Assembly: GCA_013115145.1 (NCBI GenBank)
Contig: JAAPAO010000193.1
Span: 6,443 to 53,001 of the forward strand
DNA from: Perkinsus chesapeaki
Taxonomy: Eukaryota > Perkinsozoa > Perkinsida > Perkinsidae
Direction: 5' to 3'
DNA: 46,559 nucleotides
Shown: piece by piece, positions 33,702-46,397 of the stretch
Layout: every line of letters starts with the position of its first letter
Position numbering within the stretch: the first letter of the stretch is position 1
Position numbers and translations under genes: made by a program
The notes under the pieces: generated by a model
Told to the model about the DNA's origin: nothing
Database searches by the model: none
Seen by the model: only the letters and a program-made list of their open reading frames with translations

Positions 33702-36700
33702 TCATTTATCTAAAAACTTAGTAGCTTGTTCGGTAGCTTGCAGTAAATCAACCTCCTGATTACTCTTGATGGCGGAGATTAGGATGCCATCATCTCCTCC
33801 GCTCGTGGTTATTGCTGTATAACGTTCAACATCTGGTACACTCAAATGAGTTATTCTTCTAATGCCAGTAGACATATCCCAAATATGGATATCACCATTA
33901 TTAGTAAGAACCAATAAACCGTATTTGTCAGAATTAGCAATGCCAGTTATTTTATTTGGTTCATGATTATAATTACCAATCTTAGCCTGGCGATGCCAAA
34001 CACCATCATTATCAAGAGATAACAAGTATAAATTATTATCAGGTGTGGAAACAGCCAAACTTCCCTCTGATAAGAATGCCATCTTCTCGACTTTAACAGG
34101 CATAGCCTGAGAACTGCCAGTGGAGGGATCTATGAGTCCTTCAGTCCCATTGGCAACCATCACTTTTCCATACAGGCTGATGATATCACTCGGGTTCAGT
34201 TCCCGGTCAGGGTATCTTTTCGGCCAAATAGATATGCCATCAGTAGCAATGATTGCGTTGTTGTTGTCAACGGCCAAACCAATTGGAGTAAAAAAAGGTG
34301 GCAACGGTTCGGTGACAGAAGTAGAGCTGAAAACCGGGCCCGACAGGCCGGTACCGGTGGGAACGCCAGCGCACACGAGGATCCACCAGAGAAGTCTAAA
34401 CGCAAAATGGGAAGGACAAATAAGGATAAATACAGTAACTTACCCTATGAACCAGCAAAATATGACAATAAAAGAAATTTGTTTATAAATAGACCAAGGA
34501 CGGATGAGATACCGTGAGATACTGGCATGACGGCCGGTGTGATGCTGCTCGCATGGCTTGCGGAGAACGGTTTCGTCATCATCTGAACACCTGGGAAGCA
34601 GTGAGTTGGAAATATAGAAGGGATATCCTACCTTCTCGAGGATGATAACTCTTCAACACTTTTACCAAAGCTTTTCACTTCATCATCCAGTCCACGGGAA
34701 CGCTACACGAAGCGGGGGAATACGCGGACTGGCAGAGGGAGGAGACTCACCTTGTCAAAACACGATTCCTGCCATCTGTCTTCTGGCGCCTTCCCCTCAC
34801 CGTAATGGACTTCCCACCATGTTCCTGAATGCACTAATTTCCATGCAGTAAAGAAAAACCTCGCAGCAGCGGAAAGATTGGGCTTTGCTCGGAGGATCGA
34901 GTAACAGACGACGAAAAATCTGTGTAACTCACCTAAATCACCGCAACCGATCTCAGGTTTTTTGAGGCCTTCTTCCATCATGGTCATATCCAAATCACCT
35001 CTGAAAGTAGCCAATACCGCAGGTGTGGATGTTATGTATGAAAGTCACCTAGTTCGCTTAAAGTCCTTCTCAAGGTCAGTGATCCTGTTCTGACCATGAG
35101 CGGTGATATCATTCCAGTGCCTTCGCTCCGCCTTGATCAACTCTTCAATAGCGGTTTCTCTTCTTTGGCATTCGGTCAAATCGGTATCATCACCGCAATG
35201 TTTTTCGCGGTCTTTGTGGTCCCACTCGGAGTCGCAGGGCTTGCCAGTCTGAGATAACGACGATCTTGACCATCGACAAGTAAGCCGTCACGACCATATT
35301 AGTTTTTTACTACTTCACGACAAATTCCAGGACAAAATATTACATTGTAAATTTTTTTATCAAAAATTACTAGTATTGAAAAATGTTAAAAAATATATCA
35401 GAAGCTGAAAACACGCAAAGTATTTTTTCCGTTTATTGTCAATGAGTCACGGGAGCTAAGGAAACTTACCTCGATGCCACCCTCAGCCATTTGGCGTCGA
35501 AAGAAGTCATAGAAGGGGTTTTCATGCATTAGGATATCTTAACGGAAAGCGAGTACGAAGTGAGTGGTATTGGCATGAACCCACCCGAGGTCATACTGAC
35601 AATATTGAACTTGCCGGGTACGATGCCAACTGACTCTAATCCTTGCAATATCAAATAGAGGTACCAGATAGCGTGTAGAGCGATGGAAGCCAACGCTACA
35701 TCCTCTCCTGAATAACAAGACATCCGAGGCAAAAAACCCTTTCAAACCGATCGACGAGAGCCCACCTATAGACGTCCAGCCGGCATAGTCCATAGTGGCT
35801 GCGGCGGCCGCCGATAAAGGTGTCAGATAAACCAATACTAACATAACCAGAAGCTCATTATAAGTGGAAATGATGATATCCATTCGGAGATGAAGCATTG
35901 CAGCAGTTGAGATAACAACAGTGAATGCCCAAGCTGCCCATGGCTCACGATCCCCCATCATGGTAGACCTGATGAATGCGTTGAGGAAACGCAAGATTGC
36001 AAGTTTCACTTACCCCATCGCGAAGTCTGAAAGTGTCATCAACATTTGATTGGTGGCCAATACCATAAAGACTCGAGCGTAGGCATCATAACCTTGCCAT
36101 GATTTCTGGATGCTTTCGAAAAGTGAAAAGTGTGAAACTGTGTATCTATCAACATTGGTATGAAATGCTCGGCAGGCGGATCAGCCCGACTTATCATTTT
36201 CATTGTGGAACATCATACCGTTCTCTCCGACATCCCTCGCGTCCTCGGGGGAGGAGCCAGCAGGACTAGACAGGTTTTTGGATAATCTCCGAAGGACTGG
36301 GATTCTGAAGATCTTCTTTAATGGATTGCATTCGAAGCGCTGAGAGGCAGAAATCAAGAATATGGAGCACCCTAAAGTCCCTATGTCATCGCGGAAGCCA
36401 TGAAGCATACAACAAGTATGCGCCGTTGTGCATCCTAAACCGGTACTCTAAAAAAATTCTAGTGAGAGAACTTCCTTCACTAGAAATATATTTTCCTCTA
36501 GCTTTCTTTCAAGAAGAAACGTGAAGATCACAGCATCTGAGACGCTGCATCTCGTATTCCACTACGGTTTAAAATTCATCGCAAGGAAGACTTACCTCCA
36601 TTGTATCTGCCGCATTGTCAATATCAGACATCGCTGGCAAGGGAAGCCTAATGGATGCAGATCACCAATGCAAAGGTGTCATATTGCGACTACCTAAGCC

Positions 36701-37433
36701 AGCGAGTGAGAAGTTTGACTTCGAGGGATTGTGCAATAATGGATGCGTGAAGGGAGAATGAAACAGAGAGTAGCAGTAGGATAGTACAGATCGATAAGTT
36801 GAGAACCCTGAAATACATAGCTTGTAATACTGTGCAACAGAAAGACTTACCAAATGAACCAAAGCCAAGGCGGAACGTCCTTCGGATCTGGTATATTAGG
36901 CTGAAGCATGCCGTCATAAATTGAGTGGATACTCACTGCCAGGGCAACTGAGTTCACCAGCAAGTAAGTGTCCATCCTAGAAATGGTGAGGCCAAAGAGA
37001 TCTCTGAGATCTTCCCTATAGAGGCCGATCTGAAGCACAACCAACTTGTCACTATGCATCCAGTTTATAATAACCGGTTGCTCGATACGAACTTTGCGGG
37101 CCGGAGACTTGATTTTCCCACAGGATCTCTGGTCGACAGTGAATCCGACTAAAGAGTGTGCTCTTGAACAGAGAAGCCTGTCAGTGGATGCATTTGCCCT
37201 AGGCTTGGAAGTAATGTACTTAGCATTGCTGACTGACTACTCGGATTTCCCTTGATACTCCTTGAAGAGTAGGGACTTACTTGATTTATTCGCATATCTT
37301 GAACTTGATGGACCATCCATTGCCTCAACGTCTGATCAAGAATGAACGCGGCTTTGTTATAGGAGAATAGTGCTCCTGCGGTAGTGCACGCCAGGGAAGC
37401 GCCTGAAACTGCTGCTGCAGTTGCGGCTGCCAT
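33702..37433 (-). CDS. Multipass membrane protein with beta-propeller-like C-terminus, copy A (15 exons, 796 aa)
   Basis: Exons: 37281-37433, 36851-37029, 36694-36807, 36596-36647, 36219-36339, 36014-36137, 35766-35968, 35585-35707, 35470-35537, 35049-35248, 34933-35000, 34751-34824, 34632-34702, 34444-34590, 33702-34395, all in phase. The N-terminal half has a conserved block, YREDLRDLFGLTISRMDTYL, membrane helices (SICTILLLLSVSFSLHASII), RLPLPA, FRIPVLR, YDAYARV and further helices. A charged, Cys-containing linker leads to RPWSIYKQISFIVIFCWFIG, a membrane segment. The last exon looks like beta-propeller blades (GLLVLTNNGDIHIWDMSTG). The architecture recalls uncharacterised dinoflagellate/perkinsid proteins known to me only from memory. 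The ATG at 37433 is the likely start. Function unknown; the propeller is presumably luminal or extracellular. Confidence 0.82.
33758..34103 (-). repeat. 346-bp near-identical block shared with 39083-39428
   Basis: Ungapped (offset 5325), with about 10 differences by eye (~97%). It lies in the last exon of copy A. It is AT-rich with A/T-ending codons, unlike the exon sequence on either side. Confidence 0.9.
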
Positions 37434-38083
37434 TATTAATATACATGCTAACAACAAGAAGTGTTTTCAAGTAGACCTCCATCTCCGCCTCAGGCGGTGT
37501 TGACCAGCCCCTGATGTGTCGGTTTTTTTCGAGTGCGAAAACCACTTGTTTCAAAGGCTATCGCTTCCACAGCACGAGCCTGAATTTTGTTCTGGAATCA
37601 TTCCAGAATTGTCTCTCCTAGACTTCAGCAATGTAATACCGGTGTGACTGGCCGAATCCTCTCGAATGCTGCTGCAGTCGGCGGTGCCTGATGACGTGGA
37701 CCGCCCCATCATGCGCGCGCAAAGCGTCGATTACCATTGAGGATCGGACAAATACTAGTAAAAATCGAAAATAGCGTGGCGTGCCTAACGCCCCGGAGCT
37801 CAAAACTACGGTGCTCGAACTATAGCGGAGGAAGAATGGAAAACGGTTTTGTTCGTGTTGAATGCACGCCTCGAACTTCGCCGGCCCAAAGGCTACTTGG
37901 CTAGTCTGGTGCTTTCGCATAATTGTACACTCAATGTGGGTCGGCGCTGCGAGGCGTAAGCTTCTCGAACACTGGCGACAGCCCTGGAAGAGACGCCAGC
38001 TTAGCGCGGTCTATCGCCCTAGAGCAGACGTCCGGCGATGTGACCACCACTCTCTCCAAGTCAGTCCATAATTCTATAAAAGC

Positions 38084-38504
38084 AGCCTCAGGGCCTGAGG
38101 CTCAGGCTGCCAGCCTGCCCTGGACAGAAGTTGTTCCTGGGAATGTAAGCTCGTGGATCGAGCCTCGATCATCGAGGTGATTGAAAATGTGAACCGCTAC
38201 CATCAGCCACAGATTCTTCGAGTGTACCGCTTAAGTAATGCTACTCATGGACAGCAGACCAATACATTCTTCCCACACTCTCATACACTTACATATTGAA
38301 AGCCGAAAGCGACTCGATAGCGCTGTTGCGCTAAACTAAGATTGGAGGCAGCGCGCACAAGATACCTGTTTCGTGACACTGCATCACAAGAAGGTTACAC
38401 GATGTAACCATCATCCTCGGACCAGGGGCCCTGGCTGTTGTTTCCTAGGGCATTTCCGAGCCGCAATGAATGAAAAATCCCAGGAGCGCCACTGACAGTG
38501 TCAG
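38084..38504. repeat. Palindrome cluster between copies A and B
   Basis: 38084-38102 (AGCCTCAGG-G-CCTGAGGCT), 38103-38117 (CAGGCTG-C-CAGCCTG), 38163-38177 (CCTCGAT-C-ATCGAGG), 38393-38409 (GGTTACA/TGTAACC), 38422-38434 (CCAGGG-G-CCCTGG) and 38492-38504 (CTGACA-G-TGTCAG). No gene is recognised from 37434 to 39047. Confidence 0.92.
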
Positions 38505-39047
38505 CGATCACTCAGAGTTATTCACTGAGTGACTTTCACTCTGACAAACGAACTTGTCGTCTCACTCTCCAATAGTCAACCTGCATGGTAGAATGACGCA
38601 TCTGATGTACTGCGCGGCAGACAAGCACCGGGAAGTCCCAGGCTCACACTTCGGTTGGAAAGGAGACTGACATTAGCAGAGTGCAAGGAGGAGAAGTTCT
38701 CCTGGAGAACTCAACAACAAACGCTATCATTCCCTCAACTGCCAACCATGACCAGCTTTAACACCGAGACTTTATTTTGAGAACGCTCGAAACTGGAGAT
38801 TAATCGGCTTAGAACAGGCAGCGAAATCCTTCGAGTTTTCGCTAAACCAAGAATGTTAGGTCCACACCGTCAACTGTAAACGGACAGACAGCCCGCTGCT
38901 CCCAAAGGAAAAGCATCGTTACTAAAGTTACAGAAAATAAGGTACTTATGAGACATTGTGAATAGGTTTAAAATAGCAATAGAATGATAGCCATACTACA
39001 TTTCATACGAAATATTGATATAAATAGCAAACGCGATACGAAAAGAT

Positions 39048-42000
39048 TCATCGTATCTGAGCATTCACCTGAACGGCTTGATGATTACTCTTGATGGCGG
39101 AGATTAGGATGCCATCATCTCCTCCGCTCGTGGTTAACGCTGTATAGCGTTCAACATCTGGTACACTTGAATGAGTTATTCTTCTAATGCCAGTAGACAT
39201 ATCCCAAATATGGATATCACCATTATTAGTAAGAACCAATAAACCGTATTTGTCAGAATTAGCAATACCAGTTATTTTATTTGGTTCATGATTATAATTA
39301 CCAATCTTAGCCTGACGATGCCAAACACCATCATTATCAAGAGATAACAAGTATAAATTATTATCAGGTGTGGAAACAGCTAAACTTCCCTCTGATAAGA
39401 ATGCCATCTTCTCAACTTTAACCGGCATCTTAATCTCCCGACCGTTTTCGTATTCAATCAGCCTGTCCTCGCCACATGCGACAGCAACGGTGTTATTCAA
39501 ATACTCGACGTCTGAGATGTCATGACCGAGCTCGAGCCGATCACTAACACGTGGCCACAAACCAACTGCATCCGCTATAATGAGCGAGTCGGATAATGAA
39601 TTACGTGAAGTCATACCCACAGGTACGAAAAAAGGCCCTGGAGCGCCGACGACAGGTACTGCACCTTCAACTGAGGCTCGTAAATCTTTGCCAGTCGGAA
39701 TGTTCAGGAGATCAAGCACGCACCAAATGATGCTGAAATATGAAACTACACAGCTTGTTTGATCGACCGATCCCCCACTTACCCAACTGTCCAGGCAACC
39801 ACGACGACGGTGGAGGCTTGTTTATAGATGGACCATGGTCGAAGAGAATAATGCTGGAAGTCCATAGGAGCTCTGTGGTGACGATGACGCTTACTGTCCT
39901 TGCATGAAGACGTAGTAGACGTCGAAGTTGTCGAGGTCGATGAACTTGAGGATGAAGATGATGATGACTCAGAGGAGCACTTAGTTGAGCCTTCGGACCT
40001 GTAAGCACAGCTACAGAGCATACAAAAGTCTACTGTATATTATCGAAGAAAGTCGATGCCAACAAATAGGGGATTAGTATGACTAAGCGGCAGCAAGGCC
40101 TCAGTCAGAGCGAACCAGACAAAAGATATCATTCTAACGACGTGCGAAGTTTCTTCTCTTCGGGTGTATTCACAGTCTATCAACATATGCACCGTTGTTC
40201 AGATCATCACTGACGTCTCCCTCCATGTTATACCTATCCTCTGGTTCTATGGATCCCATCTCCAACTTCTCCACAGACTTCTTGAATTCCCTCACTTCAT
40301 GTTCGAGACGATCGGTTTCGCCCGCGGAGCTTTCGGAGCTGAGGCCGCGAGTGGACGCAGACGACAGCGTGTCACTCTGCCAAAGGTAGCATCATCGTAA
40401 ACTCTTCAGACAGGATAGTGTAGTGTCAAGAGAGGCATGCCCAAGGCAGACGTACTGATACCAACTTACCATAGATCTCCGAAGTGCTGGTCTCCAACGT
40501 ATATCCCCAGTGACACTATTAACGTAATAATCAGTGCGAGAACCCTCAGGACCTGAAATGAGACATACTTCCCCGCCGGGGAAAGTTTCACCGGAAAATT
40601 CCCGTCGGAAATTATCTTCAAGCACGATCGGGAGCGTGCGTGCTTTGGAACGGGAAGTGAGAAGAGAATCATTTCATAGTTAAAATTTTCCTATCACGTG
40701 AGAAGTGAGAAATGACAAATGTACATCGCGGGCATGTTTTGGTGGGGCTGTAGTCGGAAAACAAATCCGATAGAGGAAGTTGTGGGATTCCAGAGTGTAT
40801 ATGTCACACCGTTTCTGACTCCAGTCTCACGAAAACGTACCCGTGAAGTACAAGTAATAAATTCAGCGATCGAGGCCATTGGTCTACCGTTGGTCTTAGG
40901 CCGACCGTAGTGCAAGATTACAAAACTCGGGAGAGACGATGCGGAACGATCCTGACTCAAAACTATCGCCGCTTAAATCCTTACCGTTCGCTGAACAATC
41001 TCCAGCAAGCTTCACCCAATCCTGCTCCGACGATGTTTCCATCGATGAAGTGTCATCACATACGTCATCATCATTCGAACTTTGCTCCGTTCGCTTAGCC
41101 AAGTCAAATTCATTCCTGGGATACATTAGTACAAGATTGCTCAACCAGCTTCGCTGATTCAAGCTACTAAAACCGCCGAATCAAATTCGGTGTATCCTAT
41201 TCAATGAGCTGCCCATCAATAGGTTCAAGGATATAGGTTAAGACATACTGTATTGTATATCCTTCGACCTACCTTCAGATTCCTATGTAAATGGCTAGGC
41301 AAATCCTGGACAAAAAGGGCAATTGAACAAAAAGGACAATATCAACTTCGGGAACGGACTCTCTATTGAATAAACTAACCTAGTTATGGCCGTCAAACGA
41401 ATAAAGAAAAATTTAGTCCTGACTCAGAACAGAAGTAGAATTCCTACTGCGGCGATGACGAATACCACATTCGAAGTGCGAATCATTGCTTTTCAGCGTG
41501 ATACGTGAAGCCCTAGCTATTACCTGATTTTCTGAAAATCGCTTTTCAAAGCCGCCAGTCTCCCATTCGGCATTCTTGGCAGCTTACTATCGTCCGCAAA
41601 AACCTTCGCCAATTTACTCTCTTCTTCTTCACATTTCCCCAGTAATTCCCCATCTGGAGTAGAGCCCTTCGTGAGGTCGCTGCTGCCCCATAGGAAATCG
41701 CCCGGATTCTCCGCCTACCAAAAATGTATACTGTATTAAACTGATACAAATGTAAACTAATATAACTAACATTTCACAACTCCAAGGTAGAAGAGGTCTT
41801 GAACTGCAGCAATTTTTATTGGTATTAATGAAACCATTTGGGGTTGGATACCCTAACTTCTAAAACGACAGTTGACAGTTCGAAGGTACAGGAGTAACGA
41901 AACCATTCGTGCTCAAAAGTTTTCCTCTGAGAAGCGACACCAGTTCCCCAAATTACTACATCAATTCCAAGATCCCGTAATTCATCCTGGACAAAATGCT

Positions 42001-45000
42001 GCATTGAATTGTCACTCATAACATCTGAAAGAGGAGCGCGAGAATCCAACAGGAGAAATCGGCAACAAGAAATGTTTAATTTTATTAATTCTGTGGTGCT
42101 CATTACCTGAAGAGATATCGACTGTATTGAACTTTTCTGGAAGGCCGCCCCGAGACTCCATGGCTTGGGCAAATACGAAACATATCCAAAGGTCATTTAT
42201 AATAAATGATATTAGAGCCCATACACGACCTGAGATAAGACAGTCAAGGGGAACAAACTACAAAAACGAAATGTCATTTCCGAAATATGTCATAGCGAAG
42301 GAGACCAGAAGAGACCGGTGGACAGGAAATCCTGGAAGGAGATTTCACGGAGCGTTGACCGGAGATACTCGACCCTCATGATTTTAGATTTAGCCTTGTT
42401 TTGAGTAGGTAAAAGAAGATTCTGATTCCTGTGATTCTAGTTGCAAGCCATCCGAGCGAGATATTCTATCAGCCCATAGCCTTCGGAGTTAAATTACTAT
42501 TTAAAGCTCTGCTCCTCTGATGGTGAAGTTCATCAGGGAGCCAGGACTTCATTGACGCCAGCGCAAAGCTAACACTAAAATCCAATGGCCCTCAGAAACT
42601 ACGACTTTTGTCGATCTCCTTAGCTCTACATAACTACAATGAATGGTCCAAAGTGTTATGAACAATACTGTAGGCTAATTTCTGGTAACTCTTAGAATCG
42701 CATAAAATAGATATTATATGGCATCTCTTCCCCTCCTCAAGATTTTTTATTCTATTAACATGATTGTGGCTACGACGGTAAGCTATGACAGGCTACCGTG
42801 GGCCGGCAACAATCGATCATTCACCGCCGCGATGCCATCGCATCAACTACTAATACAGAATATACCTTCTCAAGATTCAAGTCTTGAATTTGGAGAATCT
42901 CAAACCCTCCGCACCCAAGCTACTACCTGCAACAAGCCAGCCGGCGTAGTCCAGTGTCGCCGCCACAGCTGCTGTCAATGGTGCAGCATAGATAAGCGCT
43001 ACCATAACAATCAACTCCAACTTCGACAAAGTCAAGTTAATTCTAAAATGTAGCATCGCACCAGTTGCCACAACAACGATAAATACCCAAGCAGCCCAAG
43101 GTTGGCGGTCGCCGATCAGTGTGGACCTAATTGAAACTATCTCGGTCTGGGAAGCGCCTCTGAGCACAAGAAATCTAGAAATCCTCGAGCCGTCATTTCA
43201 TCTCAGTACTTTCACATCCATCTGGATGAGACAGCTACTCGTCAAATGGTCGTACGCGATTTCCTGGGCTCGTAGATATGCGGACACCTCCGTACGTGAC
43301 CCTGAGTCTCACCGTTAGCAGTCGCTAAGGTCGCACGAGACCTTAGAGCGTCAAGTATATAACGGATGGGGTCCGCGGAATATTCACGAACTCTAGTCAA
43401 TGAAGTTTAACAGTAACGGAGGGCTTTGAAAGTAGTATTGCTAACCTTCCCATTGTGATACAGCACCGATCCGATCACTCTTACCCCATAGCAAAGACGC
43501 ATAATGTCAATAATAATTGATTCGTTCCAACAGCCATGCATACCCGCGCATAAGCATCGTAACCTTGCCAGGATTTCTGCACATGCTCGAAGAGCTTAAA
43601 GTGAATGTGGTACCTAGGAAGCATTCAAGTTAGGCGGGCCGAGTGAAATGAAACTCCAGCTTCGTCGAACTATCGGCCAACAAAGGGAGATCTATCCGAG
43701 GTCCTCCGATAGAACGCCGTTTATACGAACCGAGGATCATCAATGACTTAACTTAATTTCGAGTCAAAACACTTTTTGACAAGCTTATCGTACAAAGAGG
43801 CAATACAAAGAGATGAAAAATCAGATTTAATGGCTCATCGAGGAATATCAGAATTCCAGAGCAGTCTTCTCACTGCTGTCGAATCCTAGGCTATACTACC
43901 TCAAGCTGTAAAGTATTAGATTTCAAATATCTCGGAATATCTTAGGTCGACCTTCGCAAGATGCTACATAGGTTGAACTTACATTCGATCTCCTTCCCCA
44001 CTAACTCTCCCATCTTTATCAACCTTCGAGAATGCATCCATATCGGCCTTCTTACGACGAGGATCGAATCGCTGCAGGCCGGGAATCCTCAGAATGGATG
44101 ATACTGGACAACACTCGTAATCCTGACAAAGTCAAATAGACCGCTTGCATGAACTTCGTGTAATAGTTTCACAATTTTACACCGGCTGTATTTCAGAAAG
44201 CTGATCAGCTCTGTAACACAGTTAATGTAGTTTAAACGCTATATAGAATTCAGAGGGCAATTTTCTGGTGATTTTTTATTGCAATCGAAGCTCATTCTCA
44301 ATATTTGGTATATTATTACTTCAACAGTAGCAGACGCAGCCGCTATATCCTCAGTTCGTGGCAAAGGCAACCTGACAATGAGCAATTACCGCACGCCCCG
44401 AAATGACATTTCCAATGCCATTTATTATTTCCCACACTTCAGTGCTGAGAAAATTCCCCGGAAATGGCTGCCTGATCTGACGGTAAGTTGTCGGAAATCT
44501 CACACACACGAGCTCCAAGAGAATACTAACTATAAAATAACAAGGTGCAACCCTGTTCTTGACCCGGCTATTCACGCACTCAACTCGAATGGAGAGAAGA
44601 ACACCGTATCATTCAGCTATGGCCAATACGGCCTTATGGGCTGATTCTTAGAGCTCTCGAAATTCCGACAATTTAATTCTCGCTGTCCGAACTGGGAAAA
44701 GTGGTACATTCTCTCTCACAGATTTTACAATAACGAAACGGAGGGAGTTAAAACTGAGGCGCCGAAACCTTTGAAGTTCAAAAACAGTTGAAACTCGTCT
44801 CTGTTTTTCGCATTGCATGGAAAATTCCTTCTGGTTATTCTGAAAAGTTTTCCGATATCAATTTTGCAGCTCCTCCGCAGCCGCGAAAGCTCACTGCGAG
44901 GCACTAGCTGCTGATACCAAATGTAACTATTGAGAATCCACCTCTGTGACGTTGGAAGTTTTCTTACCGAAACTTCCTCTTAGAACGGAGTCAAAATTTT

Positions 45001-46162
45001 CCTAGGGTCGAGAAGTTTTCCTACCAACCAGCACTCCCCAGTACCTCAGCCATTGAGTAAGCAGTTTAACTACCATAGCTTGGGCTGTGATCGATGCATG
45101 CAGTGATAACCAAACCGATATTAACAGGAAAATTGTAGCACCAGAAAGATCGAGACACCTAGCAAGGGAACAAGATCCTTCGTTGTAGTTGTTGTCGACC
45201 GACTAGTACCAGTGCTGGGCCAGCCGGTCGGTCAGGCAGCAGTGCGCTACTGCTAGTTGGTTACCAAAAAGGTTAAATCAGCCCTGCACTGGGCGAAGTC
45301 AAATTTCACTAATCGCGCATGAGTTTTTTTTCCCGTTTTCCTTCAGGTTTTCCGACTGGCGACACGTTAGTACTACTGTACTTGATAAGCAGTTGTTCCT
45401 AGTCCTGGAGGGTTCGGATTTCCCATTCTAACCTAGCCTAAACGGGGAACCTGAGTCGTCCTACAGTGCGAACCAGGTCTACAGCACCAACTTTGAGTCG
45501 AATGTGAGTTTAGTATGAACTGGCGAAACAACCATTGCTGATCACGAATATGCCGAATCGCCGAGGCCCATTCGGTATCCTACTTTTTATAATTCTTTCA
45601 TGGCAATGGAAGATTGCAACAATACATGAAAACTGTACGAACGGGCTACCTAAAGTCTCCATTGGGTGTTGAAATGCTTGCTTTGATGTGAGAGTTGGAA
45701 ATTTCTATCTCAATGAGATTGGCTATGATCAGCCAGTGGCTCCTGTGGGTTACTATACCCGCGAAACTTCCTTTCCTCGGTAAGATATGGCCGATAGACC
45801 GAAGGCATACAGCCCGACACAGTGAAATAGAAAGTAGTAAAAACGAAACAAAGAATCGTCGGTAGTAAATCGACACAGTGAAATCAGCTACAGGCCCGGC
45901 CACAGTAAGATAGAATAAACCAACTAACGTTCCCAATTTCCTAGACAAAAGCAATCTATAATTTTTCCGGAATCTACAACCCGACCTCGTCCTTTTAGTA
46001 CCACATCCACCAAATCCATGGGGGATTGTTGTCCGGCAGCACACCATCGTAAAATAGAGCAATACAGAAGCCAAGCATTAAGGTGTTAACAACCAGATAG
46101 TTATCCATCTTAGAGATAGTCAAACCAAATAGGTCTCGAAGATCCTCCCGATACAGGCCGAC
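39048..46162 (-). CDS. Multipass membrane protein with beta-propeller-like C-terminus, copy B (5' exon not found)
   Basis: Paralogue of 33702-37433 with the same exon order and spliced phases but longer introns. Exons fixed: 46002-46162, 45045-45158, 44320-44371, 43983-44122, 39783-39998, 39048-39732; others lie near 43490-43615, 42935-43127, 42120-42230, 41960-42030 and between 40390 and 41160. Conserved blocks include YREDLRDLFGLTISKMDNYL, LHASITAQAMVVKLLTQWL, RLPLPRTEDIA, SILRIPGLQRFDP, YDAYARVCMA and DRQPWAAW. A WW-like motif (YYVNSVTGDIRWRP) lies at 40495-40555, and a poly-Ser/Thr stretch precedes the last membrane segment (LRPWSIYKQASTVVVVAW). Exons 45045-45158 and 44320-44371 equal their copy A counterparts in length. 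The first exon is probably beyond 46162 or outside the window. Confidence 0.75.
39083..39428 (-). repeat. 346-bp near-identical block shared with 33758-34103
   Basis: Second copy of the AT-rich block in the last exon of copy B. Immediately upstream in the coding sense the two proteins have little in common. Confidence 0.9.
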
Positions 46163-46397
46163 CTGAAAAAGTCAACTTAAACCGTTTGCTGCCGCTCCGG
46201 AGACTCATAAGAGTTGCAGTAGTGAGTGACAGTTCACGGACGATGAAAATGATGCTCATGAAAAATTGGCGTGCAAAGCGAACCGACCCTGTGAGACAGT
46301 CTCAACAAACATTCGTCTATTGTGATAGTAAAGTTCGCCAAACACTTCAAATATTAATGATATCTGTCAGACAGTATTAATTTAATAACTTGATAAC

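Noticed and set aside
33702-37433. Two separate genes: a membrane protein (35.5-37.4 kb) and a membrane-anchored propeller protein (33.7-35.3 kb).
   Set aside because: All splice junctions between them join in phase, no start or stop intervenes, and copy B shows the same continuous chain. One gene fits better.
39779-40021. The poly-Ser/Thr frame as a separate low-complexity gene.
   Set aside because: It forms exon 39783-39998 of copy B, with the same phase and position as exon 34444-34590 of copy A.
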